Below are positions 16,217 through 25,255 of a stretch of DNA of 64,000 nt, piece by piece. The stretch is from NCBI RefSeq assembly GCF_025398195.1, contig NZ_JAODNV010000004.1, positions 186,001 through 250,000 on the forward strand. Direction: 5' to 3'. The notes below the pieces were generated by a model that saw only the letters and a list, made by a program, of their open reading frames with translations, ran no database searches and was not told where the DNA came from. Within the stretch, counting starts at the first letter, position 1; the number at the start of each line of letters is the position of its first letter. The stretch is from Chelativorans petroleitrophicus. GTDB lineage: Bacteria > Pseudomonadota > Alphaproteobacteria > Rhizobiales > Rhizobiaceae. The translations under genes were made by a program, and so were the position numbers.

Positions 16217-17494
16217 ATGTCCGATCTTGCCTACGAGACCGAACACCCGGAGCGCTGGAGCCCCGAGCAGGAAACCGAGGTGCTGCAGGCGCTGCGCCCG
16301 GTGCCGCGCATCTCCATTCAGGCCTTCTGCGAGACGGAGGCCATCGCCGATCCCATAGAGCGGGCCGCGCAGGACCGCCGCATGGCCAAGGCGCATCTGA
16401 AGGTGCATATGGGCGGCATTGCGACGGCGATCGAGTTCTACCAGAGCGCCGCCACGCCCAATCTCATCATTCTGGAATCGCGCTCCGAGCCCAAGGAGTT
16501 GCTCTCCGCCCTTGGCAAGCTTGCCGAAGTCTGCGATCCCGACACCAAGGTAGTGGTCATCGGTCATTACAATGACGTGTGGCTCTACCGCGAGCTGATC
16601 CGCGCCGGCATCTCCGAATATGTGGTGGCGCCGGTTTCCATGGCTGACATCATCAGCGTGATCGCCGGCATTTTTGTTGATCCGCAGGCCGCGCCCCTAG
16701 GGCGCACCATCGCCTTCACCGGTGCAAAGGGCGGTGTGGGCTCTTCCACCCTGGCGCACAATCTCGCCTGGGCCATGTCGCGCCTGTTCGAGAGCGAAGT
16801 GCTGGTGGCCGATCTGGACCTTCCATTCGGCACGGCCAACATCAATTTCGACCAGGATCCGGCGCAGGGGATTGCGGAAGCCGTGTTCTCGCCGGAGCGG
16901 ATCGACGAGGTCTACCTCGACCGGTTGCTCGCGCAATGCGCGGAGCGGCTTTCGCTGCTTGCGGCGCCTTCCACGCTCGACCGGCCCTACGATTTCGATC
17001 CGGAGGCCTTCTCCCAGATCATCGACACCGCACAGCGCACGGCTCCGCTGGTCGTGCTCGACGTGCCGCATATGTGGACGGGCTGGTCGAAGACCACGCT
17101 GGCGCGCGCCGACGATGTGGTGATCACGGCCACGCCCGAGCTCGCCAATCTACGCAATGCGAAGAATCTGGTCGATACGCTTCGCAAGCTACGACCTAAT
17201 GACGGGGCACCGAAGCTGATCATCAACCAGTCGGGCGTACCCAAACGCCCGGAGATCAGTGTCGACGATTTCGCCGACGCTCTCGAGATCACGCCGCTCG
17301 CAGTCATTCCGTTCGAGCCGCAGCTTTTCGGCAAGGCCGCTAATAACGGTCGCATGCTGGGCGAGATGGACCGCAACCACCCCATCGTCCAGACCATAAA
17401 CGAACTGGCGCATGTACTGACCGGCCGTCGTGAGCTCAAACCGAAGAAGAAGACCGGCCTGTCGGCGCTTTTCGGCAGGCTGACCAGGAAGTAG
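16217..17494 (+). CDS. cpaE: CpaE/TadZ-type pilus localisation ATPase
   Basis: A 425-residue MinD/ParA-like protein. Residues about 50-150 form a degenerate receiver-like domain; after it comes a deviant Walker A motif GAKGGVGSST (from Gly169) and the VADLDLPFGTANINFDQD switch region. Members direct the pilus machinery to its place in the cell, often a pole. It lies between cpaD and cpaF with gaps of 20 and 3 bases, so it belongs to the same operon. Confidence 0.92.
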   Translation: MSDLAYETEHPERWSPEQETEVLQALRPVPRISIQAFCETEAIADPIERAAQDRRMAKAHLKVHMGGIATAIEFYQSAATPNLIILESRSEPKELLSALGKLAEVCDPDTKVVVIGHYNDVWLYRELIRAGISEYVVAPVSMADIISVIAGIFVDPQAAPLGRTIAFTGAKGGVGSSTLAHNLAWAMSRLFESEVLVADLDLPFGTANINFDQDPAQGIAEAVFSPERIDEVYLDRLLAQCAERLSLLAAPSTLDRPYDFDPEAFSQIIDTAQRTAPLVVLDVPHMWTGWSKTTLARADDVVITATPELANLRNAKNLVDTLRKLRPNDGAPKLIINQSGVPKRPEISVDDFADALEITPLAVIPFEPQLFGKAANNGRMLGEMDRNHPIVQTINELAHVLTGRRELKPKKKTGLSALFGRLTRK

Positions 17495-17497
17495 GCC

Positions 17498-19033
17498 ATG
17501 TTCGGTAGAAGAAGCACGGGCGCGGGCACGAACGGTTCGGCAAGGCCTGCCGGCCTCCGGCCAGGGCTGGCGGACGGCGAAACGATCGTCGCTCCCGAGC
17601 CCGCGCCTGCCGGCCCCTTGTCCGGCTCCTCGGCTGTGCCAATTCCGCCGGGTAGCGCCGCACCGGCGGCCCGAAGCGCGCCGCCCAGCCGCGCCGCCGA
17701 GCAGAGCTCTGCACCGTCGAGCGGCACGGCGCGCGTTCCGCGCGAGCGCAGTGAAAGCTACTACGATACCAAGGCGCAGGTCTTCTCTGCGCTGATCGAC
17801 ACGATCGATCTTTCGCAGCTTGCCAAGCTCGACGCCGACAATGCGCGCGAGGAAATCCGCGACATCGTCAACGACATCATTGCGATCAAGAATTTCGCGA
17901 TGTCCATCGCCGAGCAGGAGGAACTGCTCGACGATATCTGCAACGACGTTCTGGGTTTCGGACCGCTAGAGCCGCTGCTGGCGCGGGACGACATCGCAGA
18001 CATCATGGTGAACGGCGCCCACAACGTCTATATCGAGGTTGACGGCAAGGTGCAGGAAACGAACATTCGTTTCCGCGACAACCAGCAGCTTCTCAATATC
18101 TGCCAGCGTATCGTTAGCCAGGTGGGCCGCCGCGTGGACGAGTCGAGCCCGATCTGCGACGCGCGCCTGCCGGATGGGTCGCGTGTCAATGTGATTGCCC
18201 CGCCGCTGGCGATTGACGGCCCGTCGCTCACCATCCGCAAATTCAAGAAGGACAAGCTGACGCTCGATCAGCTCGTCCGTTACGGCTCCATTTCGCCCGA
18301 GGGCGCAGAGCTTCTGAAAATCATTGGCCGCGTGCGCTGCAATGTCATCATCTCCGGCGGCACGGGCTCGGGCAAAACCACGCTGCTCAACTGCCTCACC
18401 CGGTTCATCGACCCGACCGAGCGCATTATCACCTGCGAAGACTCGGCCGAACTGCAGCTCCAGCAGCCGCATGTGGTGCGGCTGGAGACGCGGCCGCCGA
18501 ATCTGGAAGGCGAGGGCGAGGTCACCATGCGCGAACTGGTGCGCAACTGCCTGCGCATGCGGCCGGAGCGCATCATCGTGGGCGAGGTGCGCGGGCCTGA
18601 GGTTTTCGATCTGCTCCAGGCCATGAACACGGGCCATGACGGCTCCATGGGCACGATCCACGCCAACAGCCCGCGCGAATGCCTGAACCGCATCGAATCC
18701 ATGGTGGCAATGGGCGGCTTCCAGCTTCCGCAGCGCACGGTGCGCGAAATCATTGTCGGCTCCGTGGATGTCATCATCCAGGCGGCCCGCCTGCGCGACG
18801 GTTCGCGCCGCATCACCCACATCACTGAGGTGGTCGGCATGGAGGGCGATGTCATCGTCACCCAGGATCTGATGCTTTTCGACATCAGGGGCGAGGACAC
18901 CTCCGGGCGCATTCTGGGCAAGCATGTATCGACCGGCATCGGCCGGCCAGCGCTGTGGGAGCGCGCGCGCTATTTCGGCGAGGAGGCGCGGCTGGCGGCT
19001 GCCCTCGAGGCCATGGAAAAGAAGGCGGACTGA
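17498..19033 (+). CDS. cpaF: Flp pilus assembly ATPase CpaF/TadA
   Basis: A 511-residue type II/IV secretion ATPase. A Pro/Ala-rich, probably disordered N-terminus (1-85) precedes the N-domain ([12 protein letters not shown] type) and the motor domain with Walker [10 protein letters not shown] (Lys293), the Asp box (TCEDSAEL), Walker B ([11 protein letters not shown]) and the His box ([14 protein letters not shown]). It powers pilus polymerisation at the cytoplasmic face of TadB/TadC. The stop overlaps the tadB start (TGATG). Confidence 0.95.
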   Translation: MFGRRSTGAGTNGSARPAGLRPGLADGETIVAPEPAPAGPLSGSSAVPIPPGSAAPAARSAPPSRAAEQSSAPSSGTARVPRERSESYYDTKAQVFSALIDTIDLSQLAKLDADNAREEIRDIVNDIIAIKNFAMSIAEQEELLDDICNDVLGFGPLEPLLARDDIADIMVNGAHNVYIEVDGKVQETNIRFRDNQQLLNICQRIVSQVGRRVDESSPICDARLPDGSRVNVIAPPLAIDGPSLTIRKFKKDKLTLDQLVRYGSISPEGAELLKIIGRVRCNVIISGGTGSGKTTLLNCLTRFIDPTERIITCEDSAELQLQQPHVVRLETRPPNLEGEGEVTMRELVRNCLRMRPERIIVGEVRGPEVFDLLQAMNTGHDGSMGTIHANSPRECLNRIESMVAMGGFQLPQRTVREIIVGSVDVIIQAARLRDGSRRITHITEVVGMEGDVIVTQDLMLFDIRGEDTSGRILGKHVSTGIGRPALWERARYFGEEARLAAALEAMEKKAD

Positions 19034-20037
19034 TGGACCTCTCGTTGCTGGGCTTCGTTCTGCTTGCTGCGGTGAGCGCGGCGGCGGTGGCCTATGCGCT
19101 GATGTTCAATACGATCTCCGCGGAGCGGAAGGCCGAACAGCGGCTGGAATCCGTGAAGCGGGTGGAAACCGACCGTAATGTGATTCGCGCCACGCGTGAG
19201 CGCGCCAGTGAGGCGGCCAGGCGCCGCAGAACCATCCAGGAATCGCTGAGCGAACTCGAAGCCAGACAGAAGGACCGCGACAGGTATCTCACAAGGCCGC
19301 CGCTCAAGATCCAGCTTCATCAGGCCGGAATCGAGATGCCCATGCGGCGTTTCTATATGCTCAGCACGGCCGGCGGTATCTTTCTTGCGTTCCTCGCCCT
19401 GATTGCGGGCGCGCCGCTGTGGGTGGTTCCCGGTGCCCTGCTGGCGGGCATCTTCGGCATACCGCGCTGGATCGTGGCCTATTTGCGCAAGCGGCGCGTG
19501 AAAGCCTTTCTGGACGAGTTCCCCAATGCGCTCGACGTCATCGTGCGCGCCGTTAAATCCGGCCTGCCGCTCAACGATGCGGTGCGCATGATCGCCGCGG
19601 AAGCGCGCGAGCCCGTGAAGTCCGAGTTCCGCCGGCTGGTGGAGGCCCAACAGCTCGGGCTATCCATGGCGGAAGCCGCCATGCGCATGTCGGAGACGAT
19701 TCCCTGCCCCGAGGCCAACTTCTTCGGCATCGTCATCCAGATCCAGAGCCAGTCCGGCGGCAATCTTTCGGAGGCGCTGGGCAATCTGTCGCGCGTGCTG
19801 CGGGACCGCAAGAAGATGAAGGCGAAGGTGCAGGCGCTCTCGATGGAGGCGAAGGCATCCGCCGCCATTATCGGCGCTCTGCCGGTCGTCGTGGCGGTCC
19901 TCGTCTACATCACCAGCCCCGGGTACATCATGCCGCTTTTCACCACGAGCGCTGGACATCTCGTCCTCGGCGTCTCGGCCGTCTGGATGTGCATCGGCAT
20001 CTTCGTCATGCGCCAGATGATGAATTTCGAGGTGTAG
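19033..20037 (+). CDS. tadB: Flp pilus inner-membrane platform protein TadB (type II secretion F family)
   Basis: A 334-residue membrane protein from ATG 19033, overlapping the cpaF stop. It has an N-terminal membrane segment, a charged coiled-coil-like stretch (about 35-85), two central hydrophobic segments (about 110-155) and the T2SSF domain (FLDEFPNALDVIVRAVKSGLPL, SETIPCPEANFFGIVIQIQ, GNLSEALGNLS) followed by two more. With TadC it forms the platform on which CpaF acts. Confidence 0.93.
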   Translation: MDLSLLGFVLLAAVSAAAVAYALMFNTISAERKAEQRLESVKRVETDRNVIRATRERASEAARRRRTIQESLSELEARQKDRDRYLTRPPLKIQLHQAGIEMPMRRFYMLSTAGGIFLAFLALIAGAPLWVVPGALLAGIFGIPRWIVAYLRKRRVKAFLDEFPNALDVIVRAVKSGLPLNDAVRMIAAEAREPVKSEFRRLVEAQQLGLSMAEAAMRMSETIPCPEANFFGIVIQIQSQSGGNLSEALGNLSRVLRDRKKMKAKVQALSMEAKASAAIIGALPVVVAVLVYITSPGYIMPLFTTSAGHLVLGVSAVWMCIGIFVMRQMMNFEV

Positions 20038-20038
20038 C

Positions 20039-21040
20039 GTGAGCGCCGATTACGTGGTCAATACGCTCACCGATCCGAGCTTCCTGCTCGCGCTTCTGGT
20101 GTCCATCGCCGTCTTCGCGACGGTCTTTACGATCCTGCCGGTGGTCGGCGGCGACACGCTCAAGGCGCGCATGAAATCAGTGGCGCTGGAGCGCGAGGAA
20201 CTGCGCGCCAAACAGCGCGCGCGGCTGGCCGCCGAGGCCGACCGGCGCCGGCGCGGCGGGCTGCGGCAGCAGGACGCCTCACGCATGCGCGCGATCGTCG
20301 ACCGGCTCGATTTGCGCAGGGCGCTCGCCGATGAAGCCACCGTGACCAAGCTCAGAACAGCTGGCTTTCGCGGCCAGAGCCCGCTGACGAAGTTCCTCTT
20401 CTTCCGCCTTGTGCTGCCCTTCGTCGGCCTGGCGATAGCGGCGTTCTGGATTTTCGGGCTCGGTGCGCTTTCACAGCAACCGCCGTTCATACGCATATTC
20501 GCATGCATACTGGCGGCCTATGCGGGCTTCTATGCGCCGGTGCTCTATATCTCCGACCGGGCTACCAAGCGTAAGAAATCGATCCAGCTCGCGTGGCCCG
20601 ACGCGCTCGACCTGCTGCTGATTTGCGTGGAATCGGGCATGTCCGTCGAGGCGGCGTTCCGCCGCGTGGCGGAGGAGATAGGCTCGCAATCGGTCGCGCT
20701 GGCCGAGGAATTCGTGCTTACCAATGCCGAGCTTTCCTTCCTTCAGGAGCGCCGGCAAGCCTATGAGAACCTTGCCAACCGCACTGGGCTCGAAACGGTC
20801 AAAAGCGTCTCCCAGGCGCTCATCCAGGCCGAGCGCTACGGAACGCCCGTTGGCCACGCGCTGCGCGTGCTTGCAAGTGAAAGCCGCGACGCGCGCATGA
20901 ACGCGGCGGAGAAAAAGGCGGCCGCCCTGCCGCCCAAGCTCACCGTGCCGATGATCCTGTTCTTCCTGCCGGTGCTGTTCGCCATCATTCTCGGCCCGGC
21001 GGCCATTCAGCTCACCGGCAGCGGCGTCATGGGGAACTGA
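20039..21040 (+). CDS. tadC: Flp pilus inner-membrane platform protein TadC (type II secretion F family)
   Basis: A 333-residue T2SSF protein starting at GTG 20039, one base after the tadB stop. Membrane segments lie near 14-36, 115-160 and 300-325. The PDALDLLLICVESGMSVEAAF and RLAxxSRDARMNAAEKKAAALPPKL-like regions are typical of TadC. It is the last pilus gene; the next gene, zur, is on the opposite strand 2 bases away. TadD, TadG, pilin and prepilin peptidase genes are not in the window. Confidence 0.92.
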   Translation: MSADYVVNTLTDPSFLLALLVSIAVFATVFTILPVVGGDTLKARMKSVALEREELRAKQRARLAAEADRRRRGGLRQQDASRMRAIVDRLDLRRALADEATVTKLRTAGFRGQSPLTKFLFFRLVLPFVGLAIAAFWIFGLGALSQQPPFIRIFACILAAYAGFYAPVLYISDRATKRKKSIQLAWPDALDLLLICVESGMSVEAAFRRVAEEIGSQSVALAEEFVLTNAELSFLQERRQAYENLANRTGLETVKSVSQALIQAERYGTPVGHALRVLASESRDARMNAAEKKAAALPPKLTVPMILFFLPVLFAIILGPAAIQLTGSGVMGN

Positions 21041-21042
21041 CA

Positions 21043-21453
21043 TCAGGCCGTTTGCGCGGGCTCGGTGCAGGCCGCGCAGATGCCGCGGATTTCGATGACC
21101 GTCTTTGCAGGCTTGAAGCCGTGCGCATCCACCCATCCGTCCAGCCTCGCCTGCAGTTCCGCGTCGGCGAATTCATCGACGCGGCCGCAGGTCTCGCATA
21201 TCGCGAACCCGATCACCTCGTGACGATGGCAATCCGGGTCGGCACAGGCAACGAAGGCGTTCAGGCTTTCCAGCCGGTGGACGAGCCCAAGCTCCTGTAG
21301 CTTTTCCAGCGCCCGGTAGACCTGGAGGGGGGCACGGAAACCTTCTTCGCGAAGCAGATCCAGGATCGTATAGGCGCTGAGCGGCCCCTCCGCCCGGTTG
21401 AGCGCCTCGAAGACGAGCGCCTGGTTGCGCGTCAGGTCGTGATGCATGCTCAT
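21043..21453 (-). CDS. zur: Zinc uptake regulator Zur (Fur family)
   Basis: A 136-residue Fur-family repressor: N-terminal winged helix (about 8-62) and a C-terminal dimer/metal domain with Cys70, Cys75-His76, His78, Cys86, Cys89 and Cys126/Cys129. The CxxC pairs form the structural zinc site. The location directly after znuB (ATGA overlap) and beside znuC and znuA marks it as Zur rather than Fur, Irr or Mur. It is expected to repress znuA and znuCB, and itself, when zinc is sufficient. Confidence 0.93.
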   Translation of the reverse strand: MSMHHDLTRNQALVFEALNRAEGPLSAYTILDLLREEGFRAPLQVYRALEKLQELGLVHRLESLNAFVACADPDCHRHEVIGFAICETCGRVDEFADAELQARLDGWVDAHGFKPAKTVIEIRGICAACTEPAQTA

Positions 21454-22271
21454 GCGCCATGACTCCTGCCCATGACCCGTCTCAGGACGGGAAATGAACC
21501 CACACTCACAAGAAAGATAAGCAGGGCGGCGACCACGATCGATGGGCCTGAAGGCGTATCGAAATGAAGCGAGGCGGTAAGCCCCCCTGCCACTGCCGCC
21601 ACTCCGCAGAGCGAGGCCGAGATAGCCATGGTTTCCGGGGTGGAGGCGAAGCGTCTGCCTGCGGCCGCCGGAATGATGAGCAGTGACGTAATCAGAAGAA
21701 TTCCGACGATCTTCATGGCGATGGCGATCATGGCGGCCATAAGAAGCATGAAGACAAATTCGGCTCGCTCGGGCTTGAGACCCTCCGCCTCCGCGATCTC
21801 AATATTGACGGTGGCTGCGAATAGCGGCCGCCACAGCCACGCCAGTACGGCCAGCACCACGGCTCCGCCAGCATAAATCACGGCGATGTCGAAGCGGGAG
21901 ACGGCGAGGATGTCGCCGAAAAGGAAGCCCATGAGGTCGATGCGAATCCAGCTCATGAAGGCGATCATCACCAGCCCCAGGGCCAGCGTGGAATGGGAAA
22001 GGATGCCGAGGAGAGCGTCGGTGGACAGCGTTCCCTTCCGCTGCAGAAGGACGAGCGCCAGCGAGGCGATTCCCGCGACGATGAAGACGCCGGCCGTCAA
22101 TTCGAGCTGGAGCAGGAAGGCGAGCGCCACCCCCAGAAGGGCGGAATGGGCCATCGTATCGCCGAAATACGCCATGCGCCGCCAAACCACGAAACAGCCG
22201 AGCGGACCCGCCACCAGTGCCAGGCCGATTCCTGCGACAAGGGCGCGCGTGAAGAAGTCGTCAAGCATCAT
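21450..22271 (-). CDS. znuB: Zinc ABC transporter permease ZnuB
   Basis: A 273-residue ABC-3 family permease from ATG 22271 (MMLDDFFTRAL), with about eight membrane segments and the RRMAYFGDTMAHSALLGVAL motif of metal permeases, plus the GILLITSLLIIPAAAGR segment. The reading frame overlaps the 3' end of znuC and the start of zur, so all three are probably one transcript znuC-znuB-zur. Confidence 0.94.
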   Translation of the reverse strand: MMLDDFFTRALVAGIGLALVAGPLGCFVVWRRMAYFGDTMAHSALLGVALAFLLQLELTAGVFIVAGIASLALVLLQRKGTLSTDALLGILSHSTLALGLVMIAFMSWIRIDLMGFLFGDILAVSRFDIAVIYAGGAVVLAVLAWLWRPLFAATVNIEIAEAEGLKPERAEFVFMLLMAAMIAIAMKIVGILLITSLLIIPAAAGRRFASTPETMAISASLCGVAAVAGGLTASLHFDTPSGPSIVVAALLIFLVSVGSFPVLRRVMGRSHGA

Positions 22272-23082
22272 GCCGCTCCGCGGCCAGATCCTTCTCCGCC
22301 TCCCCGGCATGGTGATTGTGGCCATCCCCGCAGTCTTCGGCAATCGTGCCGTCCGCCAGCCTCACGCGGCCGTCCGGCAGGTGGGTGTGATCGTGATGGT
22401 GACGGTAGATCGCCAGCGTCTCACCTGCACGCGAGCCGAACAGCCGCGTGTATTCGGGGCTCCTCACGACGCTCTCGGGCGTGCCGCGACAGCACACATG
22501 GCCGTTCAGGCAGACCACCATATCGGTTTGAGCCATCACCACATGCAGGTCGTGGGAGATCAACAGGATGCCGCAACCCGTGCGGTCGCGCAGTTCACGG
22601 ATAAGCTGATAGAGAGCTATTTCGCCAGAGAAATCGACACCCTGCACTGGCTCGTCCAGCACGAGCAAATCCGGCTTGCGCGCCAAAGCGCGGGCAAGCA
22701 GCGCGCGCTGGAATTCGCCACCCGACAGCGCCTGGACCTCCATATTTACAAGATGCGCGATCCCAACCGCCTCCAGCGCCTCCGTCATCGCATCGGTCCT
22801 TAAAGGACCCGTCAGTTGCATCAGGCGGCCCACCGTCAAGGGCAGCGTCCAGTCCACGCTCACCTTCTGCGGCACATAGCCCACCTTCAGGCCGCGTGCC
22901 CGTACGACAGTGCCCTCATCCGGCTTCAGCACGCCTATGGCGGTCTTGACCGTCGTGCTCTTGCCCGAACCGTTGGGCCCCACGAGGGTGACGATCTCGC
23001 CCCGCCTGACTGCAAGGTCCACGCCGCGGACGAGCCATCGTCCGCCCCTGCGGACACCGGCGTTTTTCATTTCCACCAGCAT
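22261..23082 (-). CDS. znuC: Zinc ABC transporter ATP-binding protein ZnuC
   Basis: A 273-residue ABC ATPase from ATG 23082 (MLVEMKNAGVRRGG). Walker A GPNGSGKST is at 35-43, the signature LSGGE at 119-123, Walker B LLVLDEP at 139-145 and the H-loop near ISHD. The C-terminus carries a His-rich tail (YRHHHDHTH and GDGHNHH) beyond the usual ATPase fold, which may sense or store zinc. It is divergent from znuA across a 127-bp region with Zur-box-like sites. Confidence 0.93.
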   Translation of the reverse strand: MLVEMKNAGVRRGGRWLVRGVDLAVRRGEIVTLVGPNGSGKSTTVKTAIGVLKPDEGTVVRARGLKVGYVPQKVSVDWTLPLTVGRLMQLTGPLRTDAMTEALEAVGIAHLVNMEVQALSGGEFQRALLARALARKPDLLVLDEPVQGVDFSGEIALYQLIRELRDRTGCGILLISHDLHVVMAQTDMVVCLNGHVCCRGTPESVVRSPEYTRLFGSRAGETLAIYRHHHDHTHLPDGRVRLADGTIAEDCGDGHNHHAGEAEKDLAAERHDA

Positions 23083-23146
23083 GGCGCCTTCCGCATTCAG
23101 ATAAGACTGCAGCACCTTCGGCACCTCCTTGCGAAGCCGTATGGCA

Positions 23147-23190
23147 CACGTTATAGCATTACGCAAGCGATATGTAATGTCATAACATTC
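23147..23190. promoter_or_regulatory. Two Zur-box-like palindromic sites in the znuA-znuC divergent promoter
   Basis: The sequence GTAATGTCATAACATT (about 23173-23189) is a near palindrome of the alphaproteobacterial Zur consensus built on AATGTTATnACATTAC. A second, weaker match, CGTTATAGCATTACG, lies at about 23149-23163. Both fall in the gap between the divergent znuC and znuA starts, fitting repression of both transcripts. Zur binding is inferred. Confidence 0.7.
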
Positions 23191-23209
23191 AACTTCCCGG
23201 AGAACACGG

Positions 23210-24232
23210 ATGATGAGTAGGAGCCTGGCTGTCCTTGCCGCCGCGCTGGTGCCGCTTTTTCCCGCCACCGCCGCCCTCGCCCTTGACGGCGTTGTGGCGT
23301 CGATCAAACCGGTACACTCGCTGGTGGCCGCGGTGATGGAAGGCGTTGCGGAGCCGCAGCTGCTGGCTAAAGGGGCGGGTTCCCCGCACACCTATTCGAT
23401 GCGGCCTTCCGAGGCGGCGATGCTGGAGAAGGCAAAGGTGGTCTTCTGGACCGGCCCAGGCCTTGAGCTCTTCCTGGAAGCGCCACTCGATACTCTTGCG
23501 GGCACGGCCAGGGTCGTCGCGCTTTCCGAGACGTCCGGGCTTAGGCTGCTTGATCTGCGCGAGGGCGGCGCCTTCGAGGCCCACGCACATGAGGACGAGG
23601 CAGGCCATCATGATGGTCATCAGTCCAATGCCCATGATCACGAGCATGAGCATGAAGGGCACGCGCATGAAAACCACGAGCGCGGCGGGCATGGGGATAA
23701 TGGGGCGCTCGCGGGCAAGGACATGCATATCTGGCTCGATCCGGAAAACGCACGGCTGATGGTGCGCCGGATCGCTGCCGTTCTCTCCGAGGAGGACCCC
23801 GGCAATGCCGAAGCCTACCAGGCAAATACAGGGAAGGTGGAAGCGAGGCTCGACGCTCTCACGGCTGAGGCAGAGGCAATTCTGGCCGGTGTGCGGGAAA
23901 AGCCCTTCGTCGTTTTTCACGATGCCTATCATTATTTCGAACGCCGGTTCGGCCTTTCGGCCGCCGGCTCCATCACGGTCAACCCGGAGACGGCACCCGG
24001 CGCCCGGCGCCTCGCCGAAATACACGAGAAGATCATCGATCTTGGCGCTTCCTGCGTGTTTTCCGAACCGCAGTTCGAACCCAAGCTCATCGATGTCGTG
24101 ACCGAGGGAACGAACGTTCGTACGGGTGTTCTCGATCCGTTGGGCGCGGACATCGAAGACGGCCCGGAGCTCTATTTCACACTTGTCAGCAATATGGCCC
24201 GGTCGCTGGCGGGTTGCCTGTCTGGCCGGTAA
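23210..24232 (+). CDS. znuA: Zinc ABC transporter substrate-binding protein ZnuA
   Basis: A 340-residue periplasmic protein with a signal peptide (about 1-25) and the metal-binding SPHTYSMRPSEA motif (His60). Residues about 123-164 form a His/Asp/Glu-rich loop with roughly 15 histidines (HDHEHEHEGHAHEN type), typical of ZnuA and absent from manganese binding proteins. The C-terminal half has FHDAYHYFERRFGL and the VFSEPQFEPKL motif. It delivers Zn2+ to ZnuB. It is divergent from znuC. Confidence 0.95.
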   Translation: MMSRSLAVLAAALVPLFPATAALALDGVVASIKPVHSLVAAVMEGVAEPQLLAKGAGSPHTYSMRPSEAAMLEKAKVVFWTGPGLELFLEAPLDTLAGTARVVALSETSGLRLLDLREGGAFEAHAHEDEAGHHDGHQSNAHDHEHEHEGHAHENHERGGHGDNGALAGKDMHIWLDPENARLMVRRIAAVLSEEDPGNAEAYQANTGKVEARLDALTAEAEAILAGVREKPFVVFHDAYHYFERRFGLSAAGSITVNPETAPGARRLAEIHEKIIDLGASCVFSEPQFEPKLIDVVTEGTNVRTGVLDPLGADIEDGPELYFTLVSNMARSLAGCLSGR

Positions 24233-24346
24233 TCTCGTGCAGGGGCACCCCGCTACTCGTGCCTATCGGAATGATCGTGTCCGCCTGCTCTTCCCGGCAG
24301 GCCACGAAACGTCTAGCTTTCCCCGAATCTTTGGGGGAAGCGCACC

Positions 24347-25249
24347 GTGATCACCATCATCGGCTCGATCAATCTCGATCTCATTGCCCGTGTGGAGAGG
24401 CTGCCGGCGCCGGGCGAGACCGTACCCGGCCACGGCTTTTCCACCGCACCCGGCGGAAAGGGCGCTAATCAGGCGCTCGCGGCGCGCCGGGCGGGCGCCG
24501 CCGTGCGGATGGTTGGCGCCGTGGGCAAGGACGCCTTTGCCGCTGAAGCGCTCAGCCTTCTTGCCGATGCCGGGGTCGATCTTGCGTACGTCAAGGAGAC
24601 CGCCGCCCCGACAGGAACGGCGATGATCCTGGTGGGCGGCGATGGGGAGAACATGATCGCTGTCGTTCCGGGCGCCAATGGCGAGGTCTCGCCTCAGGAT
24701 GCGGAGGCGGCGGGTCTCCGCGAGGGAGGCTTCGTTCTCCTGCAGCACGAGATACCGCTTTCCACGGTGGAGGCGGCCCTGAACGCGGCGCGTTCTGCCG
24801 GTGCGGTCTCCCTGCTCAACACCGCGCCCTTCCATGCGGAGGCGGCCGGTTTTCTGGTGCTTGCGGATTATGTGATCGCGAACGAAACGGAGTTCGACCT
24901 CTATGCCACCGAACTCGCCCTCGAAGGGGCGAACCGCGAGGATAAGATGCGCGCCTTTGCCCACAGGACGGGGCGGAGACTTGTCGTGACGCTGGGCGCG
25001 AAAGGCGTTCTTGCGGCCACCAAGCAGGGCCTCCTGCATGTGCCCGCACCCTCCATCACGCCGGTCGATACGGTCGGTGCGGGTGATACGTTCTGCGGCT
25101 ATTTGGCCGCCGGCCTTGCGGAAGGCCTGGAACTCGAAGCCGCCCTGCGGCAGGCAGCAGTGGCCGGCGCCCTGGCCTGCCTCAAGCCCGGCGCACAGCC
25201 TGCGATTCCCCTGCGGGTGGAGGTGGACGAGCTGATGGTCCGGCTCTGA
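24347..25249 (+). CDS. rbsK: Ribokinase-like PfkB-family carbohydrate kinase
   Basis: A 300-residue PfkB-family kinase from GTG 24347 with GGGGGAAG upstream. It has the N-terminal GSINLDLIARVERLPAPGET and the GGKGANQALAARRAG motif (about 37-51), and the C-terminal catalytic DTVGAGDTFCG motif (Asp about 245). The pattern is that of ribokinase, which phosphorylates D-ribose to ribose 5-phosphate, though related kinases act on other sugars or nucleosides. It stands alone, 114 bp after znuA; the sugar transporter at 30.4 kb is a possible partner. Confidence 0.87.
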   Translation: MITIIGSINLDLIARVERLPAPGETVPGHGFSTAPGGKGANQALAARRAGAAVRMVGAVGKDAFAAEALSLLADAGVDLAYVKETAAPTGTAMILVGGDGENMIAVVPGANGEVSPQDAEAAGLREGGFVLLQHEIPLSTVEAALNAARSAGAVSLLNTAPFHAEAAGFLVLADYVIANETEFDLYATELALEGANREDKMRAFAHRTGRRLVVTLGAKGVLAATKQGLLHVPAPSITPVDTVGAGDTFCGYLAAGLAEGLELEAALRQAAVAGALACLKPGAQPAIPLRVEVDELMVRL

Positions 25250-25255
25250 TGCCGC

